Assembly (NCBI GenBank): GCA_945876285.1
Contig: CAMCNO010000005.1
Span: 1 to 64,000, forward strand
Origin: an uncultured Clostridia bacterium
GTDB taxonomy: Bacteria; Bacillota; Clostridia; Oscillospirales; Oscillospiraceae
DNA: 64,000 nt
Reading direction: 5' to 3'
A program made the translations under genes and the position numbers. Positions 31,281-39,313 of the stretch are shown here, piece after piece (within the stretch, counting starts at the first letter, position 1; every line of letters begins with the position of its first letter). Below the pieces are notes generated by a model. It saw nothing but the letters and a program-made list of their open reading frames with translations, searched no databases and had not been told where the DNA came from.

Positions 31281-32468
31281 ATGAACGTCTATGCGGATAA
31301 CGCGGCCACCACTGCTGTCAGTGATACGGCTCTGGCCGCGATGATGCCCTGTTTTCAGGAAATATACGGCAACCCTTCCAGTCTCCATACCCCCGGACAG
31401 CGGGCGGCGGAAAGATTGGCGGCGGCCCGTGAGACCTTTGCAAAGTATTTGAACGGTGACCCCCGGGAGATCACCTTCACCTCCGGCGGCAGTGAGGCCG
31501 ACAACCAGGCTCTCCGCTCCGCAGCCCTCCTGGGCGCCCGGAAGGGGAAGAAGCACATCATCTCCACCAAGTTCGAGCACCACGCCATTCTCCACACCCT
31601 CCAGGCGCTGGAGAAGGAGGGCTATGAAGTTACCCTGCTGGACATCCCGCCTGACGGCGTGGTGACGGCGGAGCAGGTGAAGGCCGCCCTCCGGCCGGAC
31701 ACCTGCCTGGTGACGGTGATGTTCGCCAATAATGAGATCGGCACCATCCAACCTATCCCGGAGATCGGCGCGGTGTGCCATGAGGCGGGCGTCCTGTTCC
31801 ATACCGACGCTGTTCAGGCGGTGGGCCACCTGCCCATTGATGTCCAGGCCATGCACATCGACCTGCTGTCCCTCTCCGCTCATAAGTTCCACGGCCCCAA
31901 GGGCGTGGGCGTGCTGTACGCCCGCCGGGGCATCGCCCTGACCAACGTCATCCACGGCGGTGCCCAGGAGCGGGGCAAGCGGGCCGGTACGGAGAACATC
32001 CCCGGCATTTGCGGCGCGGCGGCGGCCTTTGAGGAGGCCTGCGTGAACATCGAAAAGAACGCCGCCTACCTGACGCCCCTGCGGGACAAGCTGATCGAGG
32101 GCCTGACCGCCATTCCCCATACGGTGTTGAACGGCGACGCCAAGCGCCGCCTGCCCGGCAACGTCAATGTCTGCTTCGAGGGCATCGAGGGCGAATCCCT
32201 GCTGCTGCTTCTGGATGCCAAGGGTATCGCGGCGTCTTCCGGCAGCGCCTGCACCTCCGGCTCCCTGGACCCCAGCCATGTGCTGCTGGCCCTGGGCCGT
32301 CCCCATGAGGTGGCCCACGGCTCCCTGCGGCTGAGCCTCAGCGAGTACAACACGGAAGCGGAAATTGACTATATACTGAAAGAATTGCCCAATATCGTGT
32401 CCTATTTGCGGGATATCTCCCCGGTGTGGGACGAACTGGAGAAGGGCCAGCGGCCCCACCTGATTTGA
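31281..32468 (+). CDS. Cysteine desulfurase (NifS/IscS type)
   Basis: A 395-residue PLP enzyme that takes sulfur from cysteine for Fe-S cluster assembly. Key features: N-terminal MNVYADNAATTAVSD, PLP lysine in SLSAHKFHGPKGVGVLYAR, and the catalytic loop Cys in SSGSACTSGSLDPSHVLLALG. The loop sequence suits the group I NifS/IscS class. The ATG follows AATGGAGGAATACC. It is directly followed by the scaffold gene. Confidence 0.95.
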   Translation: MNVYADNAATTAVSDTALAAMMPCFQEIYGNPSSLHTPGQRAAERLAAARETFAKYLNGDPREITFTSGGSEADNQALRSAALLGARKGKKHIISTKFEHHAILHTLQALEKEGYEVTLLDIPPDGVVTAEQVKAALRPDTCLVTVMFANNEIGTIQPIPEIGAVCHEAGVLFHTDAVQAVGHLPIDVQAMHIDLLSLSAHKFHGPKGVGVLYARRGIALTNVIHGGAQERGKRAGTENIPGICGAAAAFEEACVNIEKNAAYLTPLRDKLIEGLTAIPHTVLNGDAKRRLPGNVNVCFEGIEGESLLLLLDAKGIAASSGSACTSGSLDPSHVLLALGRPHEVAHGSLRLSLSEYNTEAEIDYILKELPNIVSYLRDISPVWDELEKGQRPHLI

Positions 32469-32483
32469 AAGGAGTCATTTAAA

Positions 32484-32930
32484 ATGGCATTGTATAGCGA
32501 TAAAGTGATGGACCATTTCCAGCATCCCCGGAACGTGGGAAAGATGGAGGACGCCGACGGCATCGGCGAGGTGGGCAACGCCAAATGCGGCGACATCATG
32601 CGGATGTATATCAAGGTAGACCACGACACCCAGACCATCACCGACGTGAAGTTCAACACCTTCGGCTGCGGCAGCGCCATCGCTACCAGCTCCATGGCCA
32701 CGGAGTTGATCAAGGGCAAGCCCATCAGCGAGGCCCTGACCCTCAGCAACAAAGCGGTGGTGGAGGCTCTGGACGGTCTGCCCGCCCAGAAGATCCACTG
32801 CTCCGTCCTGGCGGAGGAGGCGGTGCGGGCCGCCATCCGGGACTACTACGACAAGAACAACATCCCCTACGGCGACGAGCTGCGGGAGTGCGACGGCCAC
32901 TGCGACACCTGTCATCAGGAGCACGAATAA
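32484..32930 (+). CDS. Fe-S cluster scaffold protein (NifU/IscU N-terminal type)
   Basis: A 148-residue scaffold on which the desulfurase builds iron-sulfur clusters. The three conserved cysteines are in GNAKCGDIM, TFGCGSAIATSS and KIHCSVLAEEA. Unlike many IscU proteins it has a C-terminal extension with two more cysteines (CDGHCDTCHQEHE), common in clostridial versions. It starts 15 bases after nifS with an AAAGGAG site. Confidence 0.95.
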   Translation: MALYSDKVMDHFQHPRNVGKMEDADGIGEVGNAKCGDIMRMYIKVDHDTQTITDVKFNTFGCGSAIATSSMATELIKGKPISEALTLSNKAVVEALDGLPAQKIHCSVLAEEAVRAAIRDYYDKNNIPYGDELRECDGHCDTCHQEHE

Positions 32931-32935
32931 GAGAA

Positions 32936-32968
32936 AGTCCCCGGAACCGAAGTTCCGGGGACTATTTT
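32936..32968 (+). terminator. Intrinsic terminator after nifU
   Basis: 12-bp perfect stem AGTCCCCGGAAC / GTTCCGGGGACT with a short loop and ATTTTC tail. It faces the convergent phosphodiesterase gene. Confidence 0.85.
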
Positions 32969-33003
32969 CAGATACAGTCAAGGCCTTCCGCGTCTTGCCG
33001 GAC

Positions 33004-33471
33004 TTATTCCAGCACCACGGTCCGTCCGTCCAGACGGCCCCTATCAATGGTTACTACGCCGTAAGTAGGGCGGCGGTAGTCCCCAATGCTGCCGGGATTC
33101 AGGAACAGCGTTTTTCCTCGCATGTCCACCAGGGGGGTGTGGGTGTGACCGAACAGAAAGCAGTCCAAATTCTGCTCCTCTGCGGCATACCCGGCGCTGA
33201 GGAGGGACTGCTTCACGCCGTAGGTGTGGCCGTGGCAGATGAGGAAGCGCTTGTCCCCGATAAACAGCAGCCGCTGGCTCTCCTCCGCCGGACGGAAGTC
33301 GCAGTTGCCGGGGACCTGATAAAATTCGATGCCGGGGCAATCGTCGTGAAGCCGCTCACCGTCCCGCCAGCAGTCCCCCAGGTGAAGGATCATCCGGGGC
33401 GACTCCCGCTCCACCGCCTGCAGCATATTGGAAACATTCCCGTGAGAGTCGGACAGGACCAAAATTTTCAT
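33004..33471 (-). CDS. Metallophosphoesterase, YfcE/MJ0936 family
   Basis: A 155-residue calcineurin-like phosphodiesterase. Metal-binding motifs in order: LVLSDSHGN, LHLGDCW, VPGNCD, ICHGHTYG and FGHTHTP. The ATG at 33471 gives the canonical MKILVLSDSHGN start. Substrate unknown; family members act on small phosphodiesters. It is one of two paralogous short MPEs within 3 kb (see 35433-35975). Confidence 0.92.
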   Translation of the reverse strand: MKILVLSDSHGNVSNMLQAVERESPRMILHLGDCWRDGERLHDDCPGIEFYQVPGNCDFRPAEESQRLLFIGDKRFLICHGHTYGVKQSLLSAGYAAEEQNLDCFLFGHTHTPLVDMRGKTLFLNPGSIGDYRRPTYGVVTIDRGRLDGRTVVLE

Positions 33472-33561
33472 AACGGCACCCCTTTTCGTGTGCCTACAGT
33501 ATACGCCGTTTTCCTGCGGGATGCAATGCCCCACGGACAGGTGCCCGCGGGGGCGTTGTAT

Positions 33562-34995
33562 TCAGGCCAGGTCTGTCTGGGCGGGGCCGGTCAGCAGCCG
33601 GCCGTAGATGTCGAACCGGGAGCCATGGCAGGGGCAGTCCCAGCTTTTCTCGTCGGGATTCCATTCCAGCTGGCAGCCCATGTGGGGACATTTCGGGACA
33701 ATGGTATGCAGCTCACCGTCCTCGTCCCGGTAGACGCCCAGCTTTTCACCGTCCACCTCCGCCACGCCGCCGTGCCCCGGCGGAATATGGTCGGCGGAAA
33801 CACGCCCCGGCTCCAGAAACCGCTTGCTCAGACCTTTGAGGGAGCAGGCGGTGTCCTCCGTAAGCTGCTGGGCGGAGGCGCCGGCCTTGAAGCGGTGAGG
33901 GGCGAACACGGCGCTGTCCGCCGGAGGCGTCTGACCCAGAGCCATGGCGCTCAAAATCTCCGCTGTCACCACAGAGGAGCTCATGCCCCACTTCTGGAAC
34001 CCGGTGGCCACCAGCCAGTCTGGACGGCTGTCGGCGTACCGGCCGATGTAGGGCACACCGTCCATAGGCATACAGTCCTGGGCGGACCAGGCGGCGATTT
34101 CCCGGCACTGGGGCCAGTACCGCCGGGCCGCCTGCCGGAGCATTTCATATTTGCCGCCCTTCCGATTGTCGCCCGTGCGGTGGGCGCCGCCGCCCAGCAG
34201 CAGGTACGGCCCCCAGGAGCGAAAGGACAGCCCGTCCTCCTCCACGCCCAGATAGCAGTCTTTCATGGCTTTGGCACCCTCCAGAGCCAGTACATAGCTG
34301 CGCTCCTGGTGCTGCCGGGCGAAGAAGTACCCCGGCACGTTCAAAAAGGGATAGTGGCAGGTGAAAATGACTGTCTGGGCGGTGATGCTGCCGCCCTCCA
34401 CTATGACCCGGCCCTCCTCCACGTCCAGCACCCGGCTGTGCTCATAGATGGTCAGGCCGTCCGCCAGGGCTGCCAGCAGCTTCAAAGGGTGGAACCGGGC
34501 CTGGTTCCGCAGGCCCAGGGCCAGGGCGGAAAAGGGCAGCTCCGTGTCGTGGGTCAGGTACACGTCCATCCCCAGCGCCCGGCAGGCGCCGTATTCCTGC
34601 TCCAGCGGCCCCGGCGCTCCGGCGGTGTACAGAAAACTGTCGCAGTCCTCGAAATCGCAGTCGATGTCCCACTCCCGCACCAACCGCCGCAGCCGCTCCA
34701 CGGCAGCGAGGTTGGCCCGGGCGTACTGCCCTGCCGCCTCGGGACCGAAATCCTCCGTGAGCTGGTGGTATTTCAGCCCGTGCTGGGCCGTCAACTTGGC
34801 GGTGGTCCCGGCGGTCTGGCCGCTGCCGATGCGGTTTGCCTCAATGACCGCCACCTCGGCTCCCGCCCGCCGCAGGAAGTTGGCGGTGAGCAGCCCCGCC
34901 AGCCCGCCGCCGATGACCGCAACATCCGCCTCGTAGTCGCCGTCCAGCATGGGAAATTCCGGCAGGGCGGCTGTTTTTGTCCAGATAGAGTCCAT
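33562..34995 (-). CDS. FAD-dependent oxidoreductase with C-terminal Rieske domain
   Basis: A 477-residue flavoprotein. An N-terminal FAD-binding fold (ADVAVIGGGLAGLLTANFLRRAG, residues 24-46) leads into a DAO-type oxidoreductase domain. The last 90 residues form a Rieske [2Fe-2S] domain: CPHMGCQLEWN and CPCHGSRFD supply the two Cys-His pairs. The natural substrate is unknown. The ATG at 34995 follows AAAGGAGGCGGAAA. DAO-Rieske fusions of this type are known in Firmicutes. Confidence 0.9.
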   Translation of the reverse strand: MDSIWTKTAALPEFPMLDGDYEADVAVIGGGLAGLLTANFLRRAGAEVAVIEANRIGSGQTAGTTAKLTAQHGLKYHQLTEDFGPEAAGQYARANLAAVERLRRLVREWDIDCDFEDCDSFLYTAGAPGPLEQEYGACRALGMDVYLTHDTELPFSALALGLRNQARFHPLKLLAALADGLTIYEHSRVLDVEEGRVIVEGGSITAQTVIFTCHYPFLNVPGYFFARQHQERSYVLALEGAKAMKDCYLGVEEDGLSFRSWGPYLLLGGGAHRTGDNRKGGKYEMLRQAARRYWPQCREIAAWSAQDCMPMDGVPYIGRYADSRPDWLVATGFQKWGMSSSVVTAEILSAMALGQTPPADSAVFAPHRFKAGASAQQLTEDTACSLKGLSKRFLEPGRVSADHIPPGHGGVAEVDGEKLGVYRDEDGELHTIVPKCPHMGCQLEWNPDEKSWDCPCHGSRFDIYGRLLTGPAQTDLA

Positions 34996-35057
34996 TTTCC
35001 GCCTCCTTTGCTTGTTGGCGATAGTATGCCCCATCTGCGGAAAAAGCAGTCGGCGGT

Positions 35058-35086
35058 TTGACAGCCGCCGCCGGATTTGGTATGAT
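35058..35086 (+). promoter_or_regulatory. Promoter of the 97-residue hypothetical gene
   Basis: TTGACA at 35058-35063, 17-bp spacer, TATGAT at 35081-35086, 25 bases before the start codon. Confidence 0.75.
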
Positions 35087-35110
35087 AGCCCCTGAAAGTG
35101 AGGGGCGGCG

Positions 35111-35404
35111 ATGAGCAGTCATTTTGATTTTTTGAATATGAGTTTTTTTACGAAAGCGTCGGTGTACCCCGGGAGCCTCGGCACCTTCCGCTACCGCTTC
35201 CAGCGCACTGGCTGGATGGAGGACGGCAGCATCCAGGTCTGGGTCTATGAGAACACCAGCTTTGAGCTGGCTCAGGATGTGGAGACGGAGACCTTCCCCT
35301 GGACGGAGGAGGGCGTGGAGCAGGTCCGCGCCTGGCTGGAGCAGAGGCTGGCGGAGCGGGGCACGGAGCCCTACCGCATTCCCTACTCGCCGAAAAAAGG
35401 ATGA
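35111..35404 (+). CDS. Hypothetical protein
   Basis: A 97-residue protein I do not recognise. It has aromatic-rich strands (FRYRFQRTGWMEDGSIQVWVYEN) followed by an acidic helix (GVEQVRAWLEQRLAERG). It has its own promoter, a GTGAGGGGCGGCG leader with weak ribosome site, and a terminator. Not obviously membrane-bound or secreted. Confidence 0.7.
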   Translation: MSSHFDFLNMSFFTKASVYPGSLGTFRYRFQRTGWMEDGSIQVWVYENTSFELAQDVETETFPWTEEGVEQVRAWLEQRLAERGTEPYRIPYSPKKG

Positions 35405-35431
35405 AAAAACCGCCCGAAAGGGCGGTTTTTG
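35404..35431. terminator. Bidirectional terminator between convergent genes
   Basis: A-run, stem AAAACCGCCC / GGGCGGTTTT, GAAA loop, T-run. It serves the hypothetical gene on the plus strand and the phosphodiesterase on the minus strand. Confidence 0.9.
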
Positions 35432-35432
35432 T

Positions 35433-35975
35433 TTAGTGCAAGGGTTCAAACGTCTCGCCCGCCACCAGGTCATGCCAGGTGAACACACCGTCCTCCAGCG
35501 TCATGTAGCTGTGGGGCGTGCCCTCCTTGGGCAGGGACAGGGAGCCGGGGTTCAGATAGGTGAAGGTGCCGCAGTCCCGCCGCACCGGCAGGTGGGTGTG
35601 GCCGCAGAGCAGGAAGCCGCCCTGCTTCAGGGGCGGGGGAGCGTCCGGCCCGTGGAGGTGGCCGTGGGTGGCGAAAATGGTTTTGCCGTCGGCGTACAGC
35701 AGGGCGGAATCCGCCAGAATGGGGAAGCGGAGCACCATCTGGTCCACCTCGGAGTCGCAGTTGCCCCGGACGCAGAACAACTGGTCAGCCACGCCGTTGA
35801 GCATGGCGGTGACGGCCATGGTGTCGTATTCCTCCGGCAGGGGATTCCGGGGACCGTGGTATAGCAGGTCTCCCAGCAGTACCAGCCGCTCCGCCTCCTC
35901 CCGCCGGAAGGCGTCCAGCAGCAAGCGGCAGTAGTGGGCGGAGCCGTGGAGGTCGGATGCGATGAGCAGTTTCAT
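35433..35975 (-). CDS. Phosphodiesterase, YfcE-like
   Basis: A 180-residue metallophosphoesterase. Motifs: LIASDLHGS, LVLLGDLLYHGPRN, VRGNCDSEVD, FATHGHLHG and LLCGHTHLPV. The GDLLYHGPRNPLP stretch is characteristic of YfcE. It is a second short MPE beside the one at 33004; they are paralogues rather than duplicates. An AAAGGAGAACGCCC site precedes the ATG. Confidence 0.93.
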   Translation of the reverse strand: MKLLIASDLHGSAHYCRLLLDAFRREEAERLVLLGDLLYHGPRNPLPEEYDTMAVTAMLNGVADQLFCVRGNCDSEVDQMVLRFPILADSALLYADGKTIFATHGHLHGPDAPPPLKQGGFLLCGHTHLPVRRDCGTFTYLNPGSLSLPKEGTPHSYMTLEDGVFTWHDLVAGETFEPLH

Positions 35976-36045
35976 GGGCGTTCTCCTTTGAAAATCAATT
36001 CCTTATCATTGTAGCGTTTCAGCCGGGAAAAAGCAACGCAAAATC

Positions 36046-36074
36046 TTGCAGCCGCCGCGCGGATGGTATATAAT
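36046..36074 (+). promoter_or_regulatory. Promoter of the beta-helix protein gene
   Basis: TTGCAG at 36046-36051, 17-bp spacer, TATAAT at 36069-36074, about 35 bases before the start codon. Confidence 0.7.
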
Positions 36075-36110
36075 GCGGTCGTTGAATATGTAAAACAGGA
36101 GTGAATGGTT

Positions 36111-36773
36111 ATGAAATTGAATATTTCTGAACTGCTGGACCTGTCCCACACCCTGGCGGGGGACTATCTGGCGAAATTTGAATATCCCTGGCAGGCCCTG
36201 GACGGCATCAAGGACTTCATCCTGGCCCTGGGTCCCACCCTGCCCGTCGATGAGTACGACCAGCCCGCCCCCAACGTCTGGGTGCATAAGACCGCCAAGG
36301 TGTTCCCCTCGGCCTATCTGGGCGCCCCCTGCATCATCGGACCGGAGACGGAGGTCCGCCACTGCGCCTTCATCCGCGGCAGCGCCCTGGTGGGGGCTAA
36401 CTGTGTGGTGGGCAACTCCGTGGAGCTGAAAAACGTCATTCTGTTCGATAATGTCCAGACGCCCCATTATAATTATGTGGGCGACTCCATCCTGGGCTAC
36501 AAGAGCCACATGGGCGCCGGGTCCATCACCTCCAACGTGAAGTCCGACAAGACCCTGGTGGTGGTGAAAAACGGCGAGGAGCGCATCGAGACGGGCCGGA
36601 AGAAGTTCGGCGCCATCCTGGGCGACCATGTGGAGGTGGGCTGCAACAGCGTGCTGAACCCCGGCACGGTCATCGGCCGGAACACCAGCATCTATCCTAC
36701 CTCCTCCGTTCGGGGCGCTATCCCGGCGGACAGCATCTTTAAGGCCCAGAACGACATCGCAGCCCGCAAATAA
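36111..36773 (+). CDS. Left-handed beta-helix (GlmU-C-terminal-like) protein
   Basis: A 220-residue protein with hexapeptide repeats (NVWVHKTAKVFPSAYLGAP, IIGPETEVRHCAFIRG, LVGANCVVGNSVELKN, VEVGCNSVLNPGTVIGRN) that form a left-handed beta-helix like GlmU's acyltransferase half. The YVGDSILGYKSHMGAGSITSN segment matches the GlmU acetyl-CoA-binding turn, but there is no pyrophosphorylase domain. It may acylate or bind a nucleotide sugar; this is inferred. The ATG at 36111 has AGGAG at 9-base spacing. Confidence 0.85.
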   Translation: MKLNISELLDLSHTLAGDYLAKFEYPWQALDGIKDFILALGPTLPVDEYDQPAPNVWVHKTAKVFPSAYLGAPCIIGPETEVRHCAFIRGSALVGANCVVGNSVELKNVILFDNVQTPHYNYVGDSILGYKSHMGAGSITSNVKSDKTLVVVKNGEERIETGRKKFGAILGDHVEVGCNSVLNPGTVIGRNTSIYPTSSVRGAIPADSIFKAQNDIAARK

Positions 36774-36786
36774 CGAAAAAACGCCA

Positions 36787-36822
36787 AAAGAAGGAGACAG
36801 GCACTGCCTGTCTCCTTCTTTT
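36787..36822. terminator. Bidirectional terminator between beta-helix gene and tRNA-Ser
   Basis: Long perfect stem AAAAGAAGGAGACAGGCA / TGCCTGTCTCCTTCTTTT; the flanking A and T runs allow use on both strands, ending tRNA-Ser on the minus strand. Confidence 0.85.
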
Positions 36823-36910
36823 GGCGCAGCGGGTGGGATTCGAACCCACGTGCCCTTGCGGACAACTTGATTTCGAGTCAAGCTCGTTACGACCACTTCG
36901 ATACCGCTGC
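36822..36910 (-). tRNA. tRNA-Ser (CGA)
   Basis: 89 bases including encoded CCA. Acceptor stem GCAGCGG / CCGCTGC, discriminator G, long variable arm (TTGTCCGCAAGGGCA), T-loop GGTTCGAAT, and anticodon loop CTCGAAA with anticodon CGA, reading UCG. Class II tRNA structure is complete. Confidence 0.95.
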
Positions 36911-37005
36911 GTATCTGCGTTCAACGGTCATTATGCCATATTTTTATCGCCCTTGCAAGAGCTAACCGCGGCCTCCGCGCATAAAATACCGGGGGAGGGG
37001 TGCAA

Positions 37006-37611
37006 ATGGCAATGGTGTACATTCGCGGCGAGGCTTCACAGTACGACAATTACCGGCGGGCGGTGGAGACCGCCGGTGGGAGAGTCCGCTTCGGCGGAAC
37101 GCCGGAGGGGTGCGGCGCCCTGCTGCTGCCCGGCGGCGGGGACATGGAGCCCTGGCGGTACGGCCGGGACAACACAGCCTCCCGGGGCCTGGAGCCGGAG
37201 CGGGACACGGCGGAGCTGATGCTGCTGGAGCGGTTCATTGCCGCCGGAAAGCCGGTGCTGGGTATCTGCCGGGGCATCCAGGTCATCAATGTGTTTTTCG
37301 GCGGAACGCTGCGCCAGGACCTGCCGGGACACAGTGCAGTGGACGGCTGCGATAGCTTCCACACAGTCCGCACAGCCCGTTCGCCGCTGCTGCCGGTCTG
37401 CGGGCCGGTCTGCCGGGTGAACAGTGCCCACCACCAAGCTGTTGACGCACTGGGCCGGGGGTTGCGGGCTATCCAGTGGGCGGAGGACGGTACCGTGGAG
37501 GCCCTGTGCCACGACTGCCTGCCCGTTTGGGGCGTCCAGTGGCACCCGGAACGGCTACCGGGGGAGCTGGGCGGGCGGCTGTTCCGAGCGTTTTTGTGTC
37601 TTTGCGGCTAA
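37006..37611 (+). CDS. Class I glutamine amidotransferase-like hydrolase (PuuD type)
   Basis: A 201-residue protein of the gamma-glutamyl-GABA hydrolase family. The nucleophile Cys is in VLGICRGIQVIN, and the His-Glu pair in WGVQWHPERLP; LLLPGGGDMEP is the conserved glycine loop. The ATG at 37006 has a GGAGGGG site at 6-base spacing. The true substrate is unknown. It lies alone between tRNA-Ser and the tRNA array. Confidence 0.9.
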   Translation: MAMVYIRGEASQYDNYRRAVETAGGRVRFGGTPEGCGALLLPGGGDMEPWRYGRDNTASRGLEPERDTAELMLLERFIAAGKPVLGICRGIQVINVFFGGTLRQDLPGHSAVDGCDSFHTVRTARSPLLPVCGPVCRVNSAHHQAVDALGRGLRAIQWAEDGTVEALCHDCLPVWGVQWHPERLPGELGGRLFRAFLCLCG

Positions 37612-37650
37612 AAGATTTTCGTAAAAATATAAATTAAATCGGCTTCCTGC

Positions 37651-37679
37651 TTGACACAGCAATTTTTTCGTGCTAATAT
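37651..37679 (+). promoter_or_regulatory. Promoter of the tRNA array
   Basis: TTGACA at 37651-37656, 17-bp spacer, TAATAT at 37674-37679, about 33 bases before tRNA-Gly. Confidence 0.75.
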
Positions 37680-37711
37680 ATCAAAGCTGACGATTTCCAC
37701 GGAGGGCATAC

Positions 37712-37786
37712 GCAGGTGTAGCACAATGGTCAGGGCACCAGCCTTCCAAGCTGGGGATGCGAGTTCGATTCTCGTCACCTGCTCCA
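37712..37786 (+). tRNA. tRNA-Gly (TCC)
   Basis: 75 bases with encoded CCA. Acceptor GCAGGTG / CACCTGC, anticodon loop CTTCCAA (anticodon TCC), T-loop AGTTCGATTC. First gene of the array. Confidence 0.96.
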
Positions 37787-37791
37787 TAAAC

Positions 37792-37868
37792 GCGCCAGTA
37801 GCTCAGCTGGATAGAGCAACTGCCTTCTAAGCAGTAGGCCAGGGGTTCGAGTCCCTTCTGGCGTACCA
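37792..37868 (+). tRNA. tRNA-Arg (TCT)
   Basis: 77 bases with encoded CCA. Acceptor GCGCCAG / CTGGCGT, anticodon loop CTTCTAA (anticodon TCT), T-loop GGTTCGAGTCC. Confidence 0.96.
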
Positions 37869-37924
37869 GCTCTCCTTATGGAGCGAATGTCGGCTAACAG
37901 AATCATTCCACGTCGTTGAGATGT

Positions 37925-38001
37925 GGTGGGTGTAGTTCAATTGGCAGAGCACTGGATTGTGGTTCCAGGTGTTGTGGGTTCGAGTCCCATCACCCACCCC
38001 A
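37925..38001 (+). tRNA. tRNA-His (GTG)
   Basis: 77 bases counting the extra 5' G that marks tRNA-His, with encoded CCA and discriminator C. Acceptor GTGGGTG / CACCCAC; anticodon GTG in loop TTGTGGT. Confidence 0.96.
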
Positions 38002-38050
38002 GACAAAGAAGGGGATCGGGGCTACCCCGGTCCCCTCTTTCTTTCCACAG

Positions 38051-38125
38051 TGGGGCGTCGCCAAGTGGTAAGGCAAGGGACTTTGACTCCCTCATCCGCT
38101 GGTTCGAGTCCAGCCGTCCCAGCCA
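38051..38125 (+). tRNA. tRNA-Gln (TTG)
   Basis: 75 bases with encoded CCA. Acceptor TGGGGCG / CGTCCCA, anticodon loop CTTTGAC (anticodon TTG). Confidence 0.96.
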
Positions 38126-38168
38126 AGCCAATCAACGCCGCTGGCGTTTTGCATTTGAATAAAGACAT

Positions 38169-38244
38169 GATCCGGTAGCTCAGCCGGCAGAGCAACTGCC
38201 TTTTAAGCAGTGGGTCCGGGGTTCGAATCCCCGCCGGGTCACCA
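38169..38244 (+). tRNA. tRNA-Lys (TTT), probable prophage attachment gene
   Basis: 76 bases with encoded CCA. Acceptor GATCCGG / CCGGGTC, anticodon loop CTTTTAA (anticodon TTT). It is the last host gene; phage lysis genes begin about 100 bases beyond its 3' end, so its 3' half is the likely att core. The matching copy at the other prophage end is outside the window, so this cannot be confirmed. Confidence 0.95.
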
Positions 38245-38302
38245 TTGGAGGCAAATCCGAACCCCATCATCGTGATGGGAATGGTATTTGCCCAAACAAG
38301 AA

Positions 38303-38341
38303 AACATCGCCAACCCTGAATGGGCTGGCGGTGTTTTTTTT
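38303..38341. terminator. Bidirectional terminator at the prophage left end
   Basis: Stem ACATCGCCAACCC / GGGCTGGCGGTGT (two wobble pairs) with a TGAA loop and an eight-T run on the plus strand; an A-rich 5' flank gives a T-rich tail on the minus strand. It can end both the tRNA array and the phage lysis operon. Confidence 0.8.
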
Positions 38342-38546
38342 ATTCTTCCCCGGTAAAGCCGTTGGCCTTGGCACACTTCAGGGCGCCCAGGATCATCCTG
38401 TCCTGATCCAGCACTCTCAGCTTCATACCATAAATGCCACTGTCTGAAACCGGCTCAAACAGCTCAATCATCTTCTTGTCCTGGACCACGATGCCTTCAT
38501 ACAGGTTGATGAGCTTGTCCAGAGTCACTTCGGTCAGTACCTTCAT
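38340..38546 (-). CDS. Small phage protein after the endolysin
   Basis: A 68-residue protein (MKVLTEVTLDKLINLYEGIVVQDKKMIELFEPVSDSG start region) that I do not recognise. It overlaps the endolysin stop by 4 bases (ATGA), so it is translated with it and is the last gene of the late operon. No membrane segment. Confidence 0.65.
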   Translation of the reverse strand: MKVLTEVTLDKLINLYEGIVVQDKKMIELFEPVSDSGIYGMKLRVLDQDRMILGALKCAKANGFTGEE

Positions 38547-39313
38547 ACCAGGCCGAACCTTTCCGCAAACCGATGGAGGAATACCATCATCTGCTCCCGG
38601 GTGGTAAAGCTACGGTACATCTTCCTGCCGTTGGTGTCACCGGCAATCAGACCGTTCTGCTCTGCCCATTCACGATGCTCCTTGCTCCAGTCGGCAGCGG
38701 GTTCCTCCGCCTTACGGGAAAGCCAGTTGTCCATCATCTTGTCGAACTGTTCCTGAGTCACTTCGTCTTCCTCCTTATTATAGGCCCTCGCATCCACCAG
38801 CCAATAATACTTGGCCTGGGAACGGAATGTCTGGATGTCACCGTTGATACGGGCATCCTTGGTACTGGCGGGATCGTTGATCCTCACCTTCCCGTCCTGC
38901 CACCACAGGACCACAAAATGCCCGGAGGAGGTCCACAGGCCCTTATTCATCAGGGCGATGGCATAGTACCCCTCCTTCAGCTTCTCTACCACCTTCTCAT
39001 GGTTGGGGTGGTTCGGCTTTCCGTAGGTGTTCTCCCAGTTCAGCATCTTGCAGCTGATACCGAAAGCGGCAAACTGCGGTTCAAAGTAGGCATAATAGGT
39101 CCCCTGGTTCAGGGCCTTGTATCCGTGGTCCACAGACCATTGACAGGCATCCTCCGGGGTGTAGGTCTTTCCCGTCAATGTGGAGATCAGCATGGCAGCA
39201 CAGGAAGGGCCGCATCCTGCGGAGCCGATGGTGGAGTTCTCCCCGGGGACCCGGTAGGGCTTCTTCGCCCACCGGGAGTCCGTCTGGAGATAGGATACAG
39301 GCTTCTTATTCAT
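38543..39313 (-). CDS. Endolysin, C39-like peptidase
   Basis: A 256-residue predicted phage lysin. The N-terminal two thirds form a papain-like C39-family fold: SYLQTDSRWAKKPY, then the nucleophile region STIGSAGCGPSCAAMLI (Cys within residues 25-40) and the partner His in SSGHFVVLWWQDGKVRINDPAS. The C-terminus (ADWSKEHREWAEQNGLIAGD ... FTTREQMMVFLHRFAERFG) resembles an S-layer-homology wall-binding repeat. It starts within the holin stop (8-base overlap). The absence of a signal peptide fits holin-dependent release. Confidence 0.85.
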   Translation of the reverse strand: MNKKPVSYLQTDSRWAKKPYRVPGENSTIGSAGCGPSCAAMLISTLTGKTYTPEDACQWSVDHGYKALNQGTYYAYFEPQFAAFGISCKMLNWENTYGKPNHPNHEKVVEKLKEGYYAIALMNKGLWTSSGHFVVLWWQDGKVRINDPASTKDARINGDIQTFRSQAKYYWLVDARAYNKEEDEVTQEQFDKMMDNWLSRKAEEPAADWSKEHREWAEQNGLIAGDTNGRKMYRSFTTREQMMVFLHRFAERFGLV

